64,000 bases of DNA from Anaerostipes rhamnosivorans (GTDB taxonomy: Bacteria; Bacillota; Clostridia; Lachnospirales; Lachnospiraceae). Shown here in pieces: positions 25,046 to 33,958 of the stretch. The DNA lies in the NCBI RefSeq assembly GCF_005280655.1, contig NZ_CP040058.1:2270001-2334000 (forward strand), given 5' to 3'. The stretch's first letter is position 1. Every line of letters starts with the position of its first letter. A model generated the notes under the pieces. It saw only the letters and a list, made by a program, of their open reading frames with translations. It was not told the DNA's origin and ran no database searches. The position numbers were made by a program, and so were the translations under genes.

Positions 25046-25083
25046 GCAAATAAAAAAGTGGGCAGGCCCACTTTTTTATTTGC
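25046..25083 (-). terminator. Terminator after receptor 2
   Basis: An 18-bp stem, GCAAATAAAAAAGTGGGC (25046-25063) with GCCCACTTTTTTATTTGC (25066-25083), overlaps the last codons of the receptor 2 gene. It has T-rich arms on both strands. Confidence 0.92.
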
Positions 25084-26074
25084 TTTTATTTTGTGTTTTC
25101 ACAAACTTTGCTTTCTCTTTTAACTCTTTAGGAATCTGGATTCCAAGTTTCTTTACCTGGTCCTCGTTGATGATCAGATCATATTGGTTCTGATAGCCTA
25201 CCGGCATCTCAGAGACCTCTTTCCTGCCTTCCAGTATCTCCTCCGCCTGCTTTGCAGTCTGCTTGCCAAGCCGGTAATAATTGATACCGTATGTGGCAAG
25301 CCCGCCTCCCGTACAGAGGGCTTCTTCACCAACGATCACAGGGATCTTATCTTCATTGGCGACCATAGAAACCGTATTCATGCTGGCGGATATGATATTA
25401 TCCGTCGGGACGTAGATAACATCCGCTTTGCCTTTTAATGATTCAACAACCTGCCGGATCTCGCTGGATTCTGACACCGTAGCATCCATAGTCTGAAAGC
25501 CCGCTGCCTCTGCGGCTGTCCTGGCCTGTTTTACCTGTAAAACCGAATTGGCCTCTGCAGAACAATAGAGGAACGCCACTTTCTCTGCCTTAGGCACCAA
25601 TTTCTTGATCAATCCGATCTGGTCCTTCACCGGAGCCATGTCTGAAGTGCCGGACACATTTGTCCCCGGCTTCTTGTTATCCTTCACCAGTTTGGAGGCC
25701 TGATGATCCGTCACAGCCGTAGCCAGGATCGGAATATCCTTTGTCTCCGTGGCCATGGCCTGCGCTGCCGGTGTTGCGATGGCCAGCACCAGATCACACC
25801 GGCTCCCAACAAACTGGGAGGCGATGGTCTGGCAGTTAGACTGGTCATTCTGGGCATTTTTATACTGGATCTCTATATTTTTGCCGTCCACGTATCCGTC
25901 TTCTTTGAGACCGTCAATGAACCCTTTTCTGGCATCATTCAACGCATCGTGCTCTACCAGCTGCAGAATCCCGATCCGCTTTACATCATCTGACTTTTTC
26001 TTTGCACATCCTGTAAAAGCCACCACAGCGGCAAATACTGCCAGGATGCCAAACACTTGTGCTTTTCGTCTCAT
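25076..26074 (-). CDS. ABC transporter substrate-binding lipoprotein (PF04392 type), copy 2
   Basis: 332 residues, lipobox FTGC after MRRKAQVFGILAVFAAVVA. It shares long stretches with copy 1 (for example LAIATPAAQAMATETKDIPI and ATYGINYYRLGKQTA), so it arose by tandem duplication. Unlike copy 1 it starts only 8 nt after the pnp stop and has no promoter of its own in view, so it is probably co-transcribed with pnp. The two receptors may bind related ligands and feed the same permease. Confidence 0.9.
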   Translation of the reverse strand: MRRKAQVFGILAVFAAVVAFTGCAKKKSDDVKRIGILQLVEHDALNDARKGFIDGLKEDGYVDGKNIEIQYKNAQNDQSNCQTIASQFVGSRCDLVLAIATPAAQAMATETKDIPILATAVTDHQASKLVKDNKKPGTNVSGTSDMAPVKDQIGLIKKLVPKAEKVAFLYCSAEANSVLQVKQARTAAEAAGFQTMDATVSESSEIRQVVESLKGKADVIYVPTDNIISASMNTVSMVANEDKIPVIVGEEALCTGGGLATYGINYYRLGKQTAKQAEEILEGRKEVSEMPVGYQNQYDLIINEDQVKKLGIQIPKELKEKAKFVKTQNKSK

Positions 26075-26082
26075 ACTCTTCC

Positions 26083-28170
26083 CTATGATAATTTTTCTTC
26101 CAGTTTTAAGTTGATTCTTCCCATTTTGTCGATTTCCAGAACCTTGACAGCAACACGGTCTCCGATGTTAACCACATCCTCTACCTTTTCCACACGTTCC
26201 TTGGCAAGTTTGGAAATATGAATCAGTCCGTCCTTATTTGGTGAAACCTGTACAAAGGCACCGAACTGCATGATCCTGACAACTTCACCTTCGTAGATAT
26301 CTCCCACGTTCAGCGGTTCTACGATAGATTTGATGATACCGATGGCTTTATCGATCATTTCCTGATCTTCACTTAAGATGTCAACTCTTCCGGATTCATC
26401 GATATCGATCTTAACGCCGGTCTCATCAATGATAGCGTTAATAGTCTTGCCCTGTTTTCCGATAACTTCAGAAATCTTCTCAGGGTCGATGGTGTACTGG
26501 GAGATCTTAGGCGCATACTTGCCTACGTGATCTCTTGCAGTTCCGATAACCGGATTCATAACTTCGTGAAGGATATAAGTTCTTGCCTCTTTTGTTCTCG
26601 CAATGGCTTCACGAATGATCTGGTCTGTCAGTCCGTGGATTTTGATATCCATCTGGATGGCCGTGATACCCTTGTCTGTTCCTGCCACTTTAAAGTCCAT
26701 GTCTCCGAAGAAATCTTCCAGTCCCTGGATATCTGTGAGGATCAGATAATCGTCATCACTGTCTCCTGTGACTAATCCTACAGAAATACCTGCTACCGGC
26801 GCTTTGACCGGAACACCTGCCGCCATCAGGGACAGAGAGGATGCACAGATACTTCCCTGGGATGTAGATCCATTGGACTCCATGATCTCGGATACTGTAC
26901 GGATTGCATATGGAAACTCGTCTTCTGTAGGAAGGACAGGAATCAAAGCACGTTCAGCCAGCGCTCCGTGTCCAATCTCTCTTCTTCCAGGGCCTCTGCT
27001 CGGTCTGGTCTCTCCCACTGAGTAAGACGGGAAATTATAGTGGTGCATATAACGTTTGCTGGTCTCTTCCTGATCCATACCGTCCAGTCTCTGAGCCTCT
27101 GAAAGGGAGCCCAGTGTCGTCACTGTCATAACCTGTGTCTGACCTCTCTGGAACAAGGCAGAACCGTGAACTCTAGGAAGACAGTCCACCTCTGCTGCAA
27201 GATGGCGGATCTCTGTGATATCTCTTCCGTCTGGACGTTTTTTGTCCTTTAAGATCATCTTTCTCACGGTCTTTTTCTGGAAAGCATATACTGCTTCTCC
27301 TACCTGGGAAAGCCACTCTTCCTTATCAGCATAACGCTCAGCCAGCTTTTCTTCAATAGCGCGGATATTTTCTTCTCTCACCTGCTTTTCGTCGGTAAAG
27401 ACTGCTTCTTCCATAGCTTCTGGTGTGATGAAGGAAACCATGTCATCGTACATTTCCTGGTCGATTTCATGATGCTCGTATTCATGCTTTTCTTTGCCAC
27501 ACTCTGCTACGATGGTATCGATAAAAGCGATGATCTCCTTGTTCACCTCATGTGCTTTGAAGATTGCCTGGATCATCACATCCTCCGGTACTTCGTTGGC
27601 ACCGGCTTCGATCATGATGACTTTGTCTCTTGTGGAGGCTACGGTCAGTGCCATCTCAGACTCTTCCTTTTGTGCCGCGGTTGGATTGATAATGAACTCG
27701 CCGTCGATCAGTCCCACCATAGTGGACGCCGTCGGTCCGTCAAATGGAATGTCAGAAATACAGGTTGCGATGGCAGATCCAAGCATTGCGGTAAGTTCCG
27801 GGCTGCAGTCCGGATCCACAGACATCACAAGGTTGTCCAGCAGGACATCATTTCTGTAATCTTTCGGGAACAGGGGACGCATCGGGCGGTCGATCACACG
27901 GTCTGTGAGGATCGCGTTTTCAGAAGGCCTTGCCTCTCTCTTTAAAAACCCTCCCGGGATCTTACCTACAGCGTACTGTTTCTCTTCGTACTCTACGCTC
28001 AATGGGAAGAAGTCAATTCCGTCCCTTGGTTTGTCGGATGCTGTAGCTGTGGAAAGGACCACGGTATCTCCATAGTGCATAAATGCCGCACCATTTGCCT
28101 GAGCCGCCACGCGGCCTACCTCTACGGTCAATTTCCGTCCTGCAAGATCCATACTAAATTCTTTTACCAT
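26083..28170 (-). CDS. pnp: Polynucleotide phosphorylase
   Basis: 695 residues with two RNase PH-like domains (GRKLTVEVGRVAAQANGA start; second core with DGRDITEIRHLAAEVDCLPR and RTVSEIMESNGSTSQGSICA), then a KH domain (VIGKQGKTINAIIDETG) and a C-terminal S1 domain (VGDIYEGEVVRIMQFGAFV). PNPase degrades RNA 3' to 5' by phosphorolysis and is part of the degradosome. The usual rpsO-pnp order is kept. Its mRNA has a long structured leader (28198-28295), as in E. coli, where the leader is the site of autocontrol through RNase III. Confidence 0.97.
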   Translation of the reverse strand: MVKEFSMDLAGRKLTVEVGRVAAQANGAAFMHYGDTVVLSTATASDKPRDGIDFFPLSVEYEEKQYAVGKIPGGFLKREARPSENAILTDRVIDRPMRPLFPKDYRNDVLLDNLVMSVDPDCSPELTAMLGSAIATCISDIPFDGPTASTMVGLIDGEFIINPTAAQKEESEMALTVASTRDKVIMIEAGANEVPEDVMIQAIFKAHEVNKEIIAFIDTIVAECGKEKHEYEHHEIDQEMYDDMVSFITPEAMEEAVFTDEKQVREENIRAIEEKLAERYADKEEWLSQVGEAVYAFQKKTVRKMILKDKKRPDGRDITEIRHLAAEVDCLPRVHGSALFQRGQTQVMTVTTLGSLSEAQRLDGMDQEETSKRYMHHYNFPSYSVGETRPSRGPGRREIGHGALAERALIPVLPTEDEFPYAIRTVSEIMESNGSTSQGSICASSLSLMAAGVPVKAPVAGISVGLVTGDSDDDYLILTDIQGLEDFFGDMDFKVAGTDKGITAIQMDIKIHGLTDQIIREAIARTKEARTYILHEVMNPVIGTARDHVGKYAPKISQYTIDPEKISEVIGKQGKTINAIIDETGVKIDIDESGRVDILSEDQEMIDKAIGIIKSIVEPLNVGDIYEGEVVRIMQFGAFVQVSPNKDGLIHISKLAKERVEKVEDVVNIGDRVAVKVLEIDKMGRINLKLEEKLS

Positions 28171-28197
28171 GTTTAATTTCTCCTTAAAATCTTATTT

Positions 28198-28295
28198 AAA
28201 AGACGCCGAAACAACTAAGCGGTCCACAGCATACAAGTGGATGTGCTCTGTGCAGCTGGCTGTAGACTCCTTAGTAGTCTCGGAATACGTCTTTT
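28198..28295 (-). ncRNA. Long-hairpin leader of pnp mRNA
   Basis: The outer arms AAAAGACG/CGTCTTTT (28198-28205 with 28288-28295) continue inward through CCGA/TCGG and ACTAAG/CTTAGT with a small bulge. Inner arms CACAGC and GCTGT follow. The result is a ~98-nt nearly continuous hairpin ending about 27 nt before the pnp start. It is a good candidate for RNase III or PNPase-linked autoregulation; the right arm also ends in TTTT and could act as an attenuator. Confidence 0.6.
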
Positions 28296-28325
28296 ACAAC
28301 TTTTTTATTGTATCATAACTATACC

Positions 28326-28357
28326 AAAAAAAGAAGACAGGAATTTCAATTCCTGTC
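28326..28357 (-). terminator. Terminator after rpsO
   Basis: GACAGGAATT (28336-28345) pairs with AATTCCTGTC (28348-28357) around a 2-nt centre. On the minus strand it is followed by TTCTTTTTTT. Confidence 0.85.
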
Positions 28358-28369
28358 CCCATAATTCGG

Positions 28370-28636
28370 CTATTTTCTCAGTCCGAGTCTCTCGATCAGT
28401 GCACGGTATCTTGCAACATCCTTATTTTTTAAGTATGCTAAAAGATTACGTCTCTTACCTACCATCTTTAAAAGACCTCTTCTGGAATGATGATCCTTCT
28501 TGTGCATGTCAAAATGCTCCTGAAGTTCTTCAATCCGTGCAGTAAGAATCGCGATCTGTACTTCCGGTGAACCAGTGTCATTGGCATCCCTTCCGAAATC
28601 TGCAACGATCTGTTTTTTCTTTTCTGATGAAATCAT
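28370..28636 (-). CDS. rpsO: 30S ribosomal protein S15
   Basis: 88 residues, the standard length, with the family sequence [18 protein letters not shown] and [18 protein letters not shown]. It binds 16S rRNA at the central domain three-way junction. It has a consensus-like promoter, a structured leader and its own terminator, and precedes pnp in the conserved order. Confidence 0.97.
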   Translation of the reverse strand: MISSEKKKQIVADFGRDANDTGSPEVQIAILTARIEELQEHFDMHKKDHHSRRGLLKMVGKRRNLLAYLKNKDVARYRALIERLGLRK

Positions 28637-28639
28637 TTT

Positions 28640-28722
28640 GTTTCCTCCTTGAAATATATTAGCCGCCAGATACTAAGACTTGGTCGGAGAGCTCCGAAAT
28701 CTGAGTACCGGTCAACTTGATG
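28640..28722 (-). ncRNA. Structured leader of rpsO mRNA (putative S15 autoregulatory site)
   Basis: On the minus strand the leader folds around CGGAGCTCTCCG, flanked by GTACTCAGA pairing with TCTTAGTAT, so a hairpin-in-stem or three-way shape is possible just before AGGAGG. Several distinct S15-binding rpsO leaders are known in bacteria; assignment here rests on location and pairing. Confidence 0.5.
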
Positions 28723-28751
28723 AGTATATCATACAAAAATTCTATTGTAAA
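28723..28751 (-). promoter_or_regulatory. Promoter of rpsO
   Basis: On the minus strand TTTACA (complement of 28746-28751) and TATACT (complement of 28723-28728) are 17 nt apart. Confidence 0.75.
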
Positions 28752-28754
28752 GAC

Positions 28755-29552
28755 TCATCCCATTTTTTTGCTGACTTCCACAGCTGCGTTGGCAGCTTCG
28801 ATCACTGCGCTTCTTAATCCTTTTTCTTCCAGAATTCTCACAGCCTCGATGGTTGTTCCCGCCGGAGAACACACCGCATCTTTTAATTTTCCTGGATGCT
28901 CCTTCGTCTCAAGAACCATCTTTGCGCTGCCGAGCACTGCCTGGGCCGCAAATGTATACGCTTTTTCCCTTGGGATTCCTCCCAGTACTGCCGCATCCGC
29001 CAATGCCTCGATGAACATGTAGACATAAGCTGGTGAACTGCCGCTGACACCTACAACCGCGTCGATCAGCTTCTCATCTACGATCTCTACCCTGCCAAAG
29101 CTTTCAAAGATCTTTGTGACCTCACAAGCTTCCTCCTCTTTTACATAAGGATTCATACACATGCCCGTCATGCCCTCACCCACCAGAGCAGGCGTATTCG
29201 GCATGGTGCGGATGATCTTTGTCTCTTTTCCAAAGCTTCTCTCCACTGACTCCATGGAAAGCCCTGCCGCAATAGTGACCACAAGCTGGTCTTTGCTGAC
29301 ATGATCGCGGATCTCCTTGATGACCTTGTCATACATCTGCGGTTTCACGGACAACACAAGGATCCTGGAATCTTTTGCTGCCTCAATATTATAAAGCGTT
29401 GTCTTTATACCAAACTCCTGGGAAACCCCGTCCATTTTCTCTTTTGTCGGCCCGGAAGCGATGATCTCGTCCTTCTGAAAAGTTCCTTTTGCAAGAATTC
29501 CTGAAATCATGGCCTTTGCCATGTTTCCGCATCCGATAAATCCAATTTCCAT
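28755..29552 (-). CDS. proC: Pyrroline-5-carboxylate reductase
   Basis: 265 residues from the ATG at 29552 (AAAGGAAG upstream; the in-frame TTG at 29573 has no site). The NAD(P)-binding start MEIGFIGCGNMAKAMISG and the late motif KDAVCSPAGTTIEAV are typical of ProC. It catalyses the last step of proline synthesis. It is the last gene of the long dac-to-proC operon, and the rpsO promoter begins about 4 nt beyond its stop on the same strand. Confidence 0.95.
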   Translation of the reverse strand: MEIGFIGCGNMAKAMISGILAKGTFQKDEIIASGPTKEKMDGVSQEFGIKTTLYNIEAAKDSRILVLSVKPQMYDKVIKEIRDHVSKDQLVVTIAAGLSMESVERSFGKETKIIRTMPNTPALVGEGMTGMCMNPYVKEEEACEVTKIFESFGRVEIVDEKLIDAVVGVSGSSPAYVYMFIEALADAAVLGGIPREKAYTFAAQAVLGSAKMVLETKEHPGKLKDAVCSPAGTTIEAVRILEEKGLRSAVIEAANAAVEVSKKMG

Positions 29553-29569
29553 GCTGATCTTCCTTTCTT

Positions 29570-30487
29570 TCAACCTAAACGATTTAAAAGCTCCTCAAAA
29601 TATGCGGGGAGCGGCACTTCAAACTCCATGTATTCCTCTGTCCTCGGATGGATAAACCCGAGCACCTTAGCGTGAAGGCACTGTCCGTCCAGTGAGTATC
29701 TGGACTTTTTCGGCCCATAGACAGTATCCCCCAAAAGCGGATGGCCGACGGATGCCATATGCACCCGGATCTGATGGGTCCTTCCCGTCTCCAGGCTGCA
29801 TTCAATATAGGTAAAGCCTTCTTTCAGCCGTTTTAAGACCCGGTAATGAGTGACCGCTCGCCTTCCTGCCTCCCGGTCGACTGCCATCTTCTTCCGGTCC
29901 TTTTTGCTTCTTGCGATGGGAGCATCCACCGTTCCCGAATCTTCTTTTATATTGTGATAGACAATGGCGTGGTACCGCCTTGTGATCGTATGGTCTTTCA
30001 GCTGTTTCGCCAGAGACTGGTGGGCCATGTCATTTTTACAGATGACCAGGATCCCTGTAGTGTCCTTATCGATTCTGTGCACGATGCCAGGCCTCAATAC
30101 TCCATTGATTCCGGAAAGCTCCTCTCTGCAATGCTCCATCAGACCGTTGACCAGGGTGCCCTCATAATGCCCAGGGGCCGGATGGACTACCATATCTTTT
30201 GGTTTATTAATAAGAATGATATCCTGGTCCTCATATACGATATCCAAATCCATTTTTTCCGGCTTGATGGAAAGTTCCGTTGGCTCTGGTATGTCCAAAG
30301 AAACCTGTTCTCCCTCCCTGACCTTATAATTGCTCTTTTTAACAGCACCTTCCACTGATACAGCAAAATCCTTGCATAGTTTCTGAAGATAGGATCTGGT
30401 AAACTCCGGGAACCTTCCTGCCAGACAGACATCCAGCCTGATTCCCGTCTCCTGATTTGAAACTGTAAACTGTCTCTTTTGTTCCAT
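29570..30487 (-). CDS. rluD: RluD-type 23S rRNA pseudouridine synthase
   Basis: 305 residues: an N-terminal S4-like RNA-binding domain (TGIRLDVCLAGRFPEFTRSYLQKL) and the RluA/RluD catalytic domain with HRIDKDTTGILV (catalytic Asp) and GRTHQIRVHMASVGHPLLGD. It isomerises uridines in 23S rRNA. The exact target (RluD versus an RluA/YlyB-like specificity) cannot be told from sequence; the gene next to lspA is the firmicute YlyB position. It overlaps lspA by one base. Confidence 0.9.
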   Translation of the reverse strand: MEQKRQFTVSNQETGIRLDVCLAGRFPEFTRSYLQKLCKDFAVSVEGAVKKSNYKVREGEQVSLDIPEPTELSIKPEKMDLDIVYEDQDIILINKPKDMVVHPAPGHYEGTLVNGLMEHCREELSGINGVLRPGIVHRIDKDTTGILVICKNDMAHQSLAKQLKDHTITRRYHAIVYHNIKEDSGTVDAPIARSKKDRKKMAVDREAGRRAVTHYRVLKRLKEGFTYIECSLETGRTHQIRVHMASVGHPLLGDTVYGPKKSRYSLDGQCLHAKVLGFIHPRTEEYMEFEVPLPAYFEELLNRLG

Positions 30488-30981
30488 CAGCCTTGTTTCC
30501 TTTTTTCTAAAAATGCAAAATCATCTTCCTTGTAGTACACCAAGATAAGAAAGAACAGTACTGCCATAGACACGGTCACATAAATGTCGGCCACATTAAA
30601 TACAGGGAAATCAATCAATTTGAAGTAAAAGAAATCCACCACAAATCCTCTAACGACCCTGTCAATGAGATTTCCCACCGCACCTGCGCATAAAAAGATA
30701 TAACACAGACGGAGCGGACGGTATTTCTTCTCAGCCGGCAGCTTTTTATAGACGACTGTCAGCAAAACCACTGCCGCCACAGTGATAATAAAAAACAGCC
30801 ACTGTTGGTTTTGGAGAATTCCAAATGCCGCTCCGCGGTTCTCCACATATTGCAGTTCAAAAATATCTTTAAGGACCGGGATCGCTTCCTTTCCTGAAAG
30901 ACACACTACCGCTGCCGCTTTGGTCATCTGGTCAATGGCCAGAAGCAGAACAATTGAAATGAATACTCTCACATGTTTCAT
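30487..30981 (-). CDS. lspA: Lipoprotein signal peptidase (signal peptidase II)
   Basis: 164 residues with four membrane helices. The two catalytic aspartates are in GNLIDRVVRGFVVDFF and FNVADIYVTV. It cleaves the signal peptide before the lipidated Cys of prolipoproteins such as the three lipoproteins in this window. It sits in the conserved divIVA/lspA/rluD neighbourhood and overlaps aroB by four bases. Confidence 0.95.
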   Translation of the reverse strand: MKHVRVFISIVLLLAIDQMTKAAAVVCLSGKEAIPVLKDIFELQYVENRGAAFGILQNQQWLFFIITVAAVVLLTVVYKKLPAEKKYRPLRLCYIFLCAGAVGNLIDRVVRGFVVDFFYFKLIDFPVFNVADIYVTVSMAVLFFLILVYYKEDDFAFLEKRKQG

Positions 30982-32072
30982 TCTAACTCTTCCTCTAACA
31001 CTTCCATCATTTCTTCGTCACTGACCGTCAGATCAATACAGGCTTCCCCAATGTTCTTTAATAGAATAAAACGGATATGGCCGCCTGCCATTTTCTTATC
31101 GGACTTCGTCGTCTCTATGATCTGCTCCGCGGTCAGCCGGTCAAACCTCTGGTCCAGATGAAAAACATCAAACAGAGCATTGGCCTCTTTAACCTCTTCC
31201 TCTGAGATCATACCTCGTTTCCCGGAAAGCTTCAGTGCCAGCCGGCACCCAATGGCTACGCACTCTCCGTGGAGCAGTGAAAAATCCATCAGCGTCTCCA
31301 CAGCATGGCCCAGTGTGTGGCCAAAGTTTAATAATGCTCTTTCCCCCTGCTCTTTCGGATCCACCTCAACTACCCGCCGTTTGATATCACAGCTTTTCAG
31401 GATCATTTCCGCCAGGATCTGAGAGTCTTTCGAAAGTATTTCTGATTGATGGTTTCGGATCCAGTGATAGTACTCCCGGTCTTTGATCAGTCCGTGCTTG
31501 ATGACTTCCGCCATGCCGGACGCATACTCACGGTCCAGCAGTGTCGTTAATGTGTTGACGTTGATGTAGACCAGCTTAGGCTGGTGAAATGCCCCAACCA
31601 TGTTTTTGTACTGGATAAAATCCACTCCAGTCTTGCCGCCGATGCTGCTGTCCACCTGGGAGAGCAGGGTTGTGGGAATCTGGATAAAATCTATCCCCCT
31701 TAAGTAGGTAGCAGCCGCAAAACCGGCCATATCTCCAACGACACCGCCGCCAAGAGCTACGATCAGATCCTTGCGGTCAAAATGGTTCCGGATCAGCTGC
31801 TCATATAACTGTTCGATGGTCTTTAACTGCTTGTGGGCCTCCCCCGCGCTGAAACTGAAGGTGGTCACTTTTGCGCACACCGGATTTAAAAGATCATAGA
31901 TCTCTTTTAAATATAAAGGCGCCACATGACTCTCTGTCACGATGCAGACCTTCCGTCCGGACAGACCCAGACCGGACATCGCCTCCATAAGGTCCTCAAA
32001 GGAATCCCTGAAATAAATGTCATATATCTTTTGTCCCTGTTCCCTGACTTCCAGACTATTCTTCTCCATCAT
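30978..32072 (-). CDS. aroB: 3-dehydroquinate synthase
   Basis: 364 residues, typical length. Signatures: ALGGGVVGDMAGFAAATYLRG (NAD loop), KTGVDF, the zinc ligands in EVIKHGLI, GHTLGHAVE and LHGECVAIG. It makes dehydroquinate in the shikimate pathway. Its placement between divIVA and lspA, away from other aro genes, is a local peculiarity. It starts inside the last codons of divIVA (17-nt overlap) with AGAGGAG as ribosome site. Confidence 0.95.
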   Translation of the reverse strand: MMEKNSLEVREQGQKIYDIYFRDSFEDLMEAMSGLGLSGRKVCIVTESHVAPLYLKEIYDLLNPVCAKVTTFSFSAGEAHKQLKTIEQLYEQLIRNHFDRKDLIVALGGGVVGDMAGFAAATYLRGIDFIQIPTTLLSQVDSSIGGKTGVDFIQYKNMVGAFHQPKLVYINVNTLTTLLDREYASGMAEVIKHGLIKDREYYHWIRNHQSEILSKDSQILAEMILKSCDIKRRVVEVDPKEQGERALLNFGHTLGHAVETLMDFSLLHGECVAIGCRLALKLSGKRGMISEEEVKEANALFDVFHLDQRFDRLTAEQIIETTKSDKKMAGGHIRFILLKNIGEACIDLTVSDEEMMEVLEEELE

Positions 32073-32643
32073 ATTTAGGCTCCTCTGTCACTGCTGCCTC
32101 CGTCTCTTCCTTGTCTGATTTTTTGGAAATCTCCAGTTCATAGACCGGATTCTTAAGATAATCCAGCTGGCCGTTGATAAACTGCAGCATTCTGGACTTG
32201 TAAGACACATAATCTCCGTTTAATTTATTGATCTGTTTTTCCAGAGCATCGATCTCTTCCTGCTTTTGCTGGTTCTCTTTATCGAAGGCTTCCCTGGCCT
32301 GTCGTGCAAAATCTTCAGCTTCTCTCCTGGCCTTGTCTATGATCTCTCTGGCCTCCATCTCTGCCTGTTCTTCCATGGATTTTGCCGCCTTGTCTGCGTT
32401 TGCGATGGTTTCCTTGGAAGTTTCCTCCGCAAGGACCAGTGCCTTTTTCAAGGATTCTTCGATCACCCGGTAGTGATCCAGGTTCTCAGTCAAAGCGGAA
32501 ACCCTCTCTTTTAATTCATTGTTCTCCTTGTAGACCTTCTCGTAATCTCTGGCCACTTCCTCCAGGAACTCATCCACTTCAATAGCCTTATAGCCAAATC
32601 CTCTTTTCAGTTCCTTCCCTAATAACTCGATTGGTGTAATCAT
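32056..32643 (-). CDS. divIVA: DivIVA domain cell division protein
   Basis: 195 residues. N-terminal DivIVA lipid-binding domain (MITPIELLGKELKRGFGYK then AIEVDEFLEEVARDYE), followed by a long coiled coil (about residues 35-150) and an acidic tail. DivIVA marks negatively curved membrane at septum and poles. Here it shares an operon with sepF and ylmH, a very common firmicute arrangement. Confidence 0.92.
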   Translation of the reverse strand: MITPIELLGKELKRGFGYKAIEVDEFLEEVARDYEKVYKENNELKERVSALTENLDHYRVIEESLKKALVLAEETSKETIANADKAAKSMEEQAEMEAREIIDKARREAEDFARQAREAFDKENQQKQEEIDALEKQINKLNGDYVSYKSRMLQFINGQLDYLKNPVYELEISKKSDKEETEAAVTEEPKYDGEE

Positions 32644-32653
32644 CTGTCTCCTC

Positions 32654-33406
32654 CTATTTATAAATTTGCAGCTTCACGTGGTACCTGCCCTTTTTCGTCT
32701 CTCTTCCCTGCTCCGAAAACCGGAACTTTCCAAATCCACGGACAGATATAACGTCTTCTGGTTTTGCCTGGTAACTGTTCCTTGTCTCCAATTTCCCCCG
32801 GATAAATACTTTCTGGCTCTGAAACAATGAAAGAGCCTTGCTTCTGGACAGGCCGTAAGCCAGCCCAACAAGCGCATCCAGCCTTGGTGAAGACACAAAG
32901 CCATCTTTTGTAATATACTCCTGCTGATAATGGATCTCTTTAAAATCCACAACGGCAGTGTTTACTTGAGTATTCCTAACCTTTGTAAGTTCATGGCACA
33001 GAAACCCGGCCATATGTTCAAAACAGAAAATGTACGCCTCTTTTCCTGAGACTAAAATGTCTCCGATCTGGCTTCTCTCGATTCCCAGGTTCATAAGTGC
33101 CCCTAGATAATCTCTGTGTGACAGGGGTTCTGCGTATTTTTCAAAAAGAGGCGAGACTTTGGCACAGGCCAATGGAATCTCACCTTCATATCCGAACATT
33201 TCCTTTGAGCCGAACACAACAATACAGCGGTCATAATCTTCATGGCCGCCATAAAGTGAGGCATCTGCAAAGGACAGTTCCTTTCTCATCTCGTGAAAGA
33301 GGCTCTGTTCCCTCTCTGACAGAAACGGAGTATGGGTATACACCGAATTCATAAATGCAGTCTGCGCTAATTCTTCCAAACGTTTTTTAAACAGCTGCTC
33401 ATCCAT
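32654..33406 (-). CDS. ylmH: YlmH-like S4 domain RNA-binding protein
   Basis: 250 residues. A YlmH N-terminal region (FLSEREQSLF, YGGHEDYDRCIVVFG) is followed by the S4 RNA-binding domain (LVGLAYGLSRSKALSLFQSQKVFIRG) and a C-terminal ridge with SVRGFGKFRF. YlmH binds ribosome-associated RNA and has been linked to ribosome quality control in B. subtilis. It lies between sepF and divIVA. Confidence 0.9.
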   Translation of the reverse strand: MDEQLFKKRLEELAQTAFMNSVYTHTPFLSEREQSLFHEMRKELSFADASLYGGHEDYDRCIVVFGSKEMFGYEGEIPLACAKVSPLFEKYAEPLSHRDYLGALMNLGIERSQIGDILVSGKEAYIFCFEHMAGFLCHELTKVRNTQVNTAVVDFKEIHYQQEYITKDGFVSSPRLDALVGLAYGLSRSKALSLFQSQKVFIRGKLETRNSYQAKPEDVISVRGFGKFRFSEQGRETKKGRYHVKLQIYK

Positions 33407-33409
33407 CGC

Positions 33410-33943
33410 TTACTTTAATTGCGGGGAGATGATGTTTTCATTCATGATCTCACTTCTTAAATCCCCGTTGACTTCAATACTGTCCGGTGCCGCGATAAAG
33501 ATATTGTTTGAAACAGCCTGTAAGGATCCGTCAATAGCATAAGTCGCTCCGCCCACAAAATCAATGCTTCTCTGGGCTACCGTAAGCTCCACGCCTTCTA
33601 AGTTGATGACAACGGTCTTTCCTTCTTTTAAAAGGTCTGCCGCCGTCTGGGCCTCTGCAAAATCCTGAGGTTTGATCACATAAACTTCTACTCCGTGTCC
33701 GTTCATAGATACCACTTTCCCCGTTCCAAAGCGTCTCGGCTTTGGTTCTTTGTTTTCTCTGCTTGTGTAAGCGATCGGTTCAATCACATTGGATTCCTCT
33801 TTGACTGTGTCTTTTTTGCGGAAGAATGAACGGCGCTCTGTATCCAGATCCTCTTCTTCCTCCTCTTCATATTCATCGTACTCATCATATTCTTCATCTT
33901 CTGTAAGCTTCATAAAATTCAACAGCTTATCCACTGCACCCAT
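33410..33943 (-). CDS. sepF: Cell division protein SepF
   Basis: 177 residues: MGAVDKLLNFMKL at the membrane-binding N-terminus, an acidic low-complexity linker (runs of E, D and Y, residues 15-35), and the SepF core from VYVIKPQDFAEAQTAADLLK to VVINLEGVELTVAQRSIDFVGGATYAIDG. SepF bundles FtsZ and anchors it to the membrane. It is in the usual yggS-sepF-ylmH-divIVA order. Confidence 0.95.
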   Translation of the reverse strand: MGAVDKLLNFMKLTEDEEYDEYDEYEEEEEEDLDTERRSFFRKKDTVKEESNVIEPIAYTSRENKEPKPRRFGTGKVVSMNGHGVEVYVIKPQDFAEAQTAADLLKEGKTVVINLEGVELTVAQRSIDFVGGATYAIDGSLQAVSNNIFIAAPDSIEVNGDLRSEIMNENIISPQLK

Positions 33944-33958
33944 ACTCTCTATCCTCCA

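Noticed and set aside
22033..26082. SAM riboswitch or T-box upstream of the metY operon
   Set aside because: The leaders before receptor 1 and the permease are short and show no S-box-like helices or T-box sequence that I could find.
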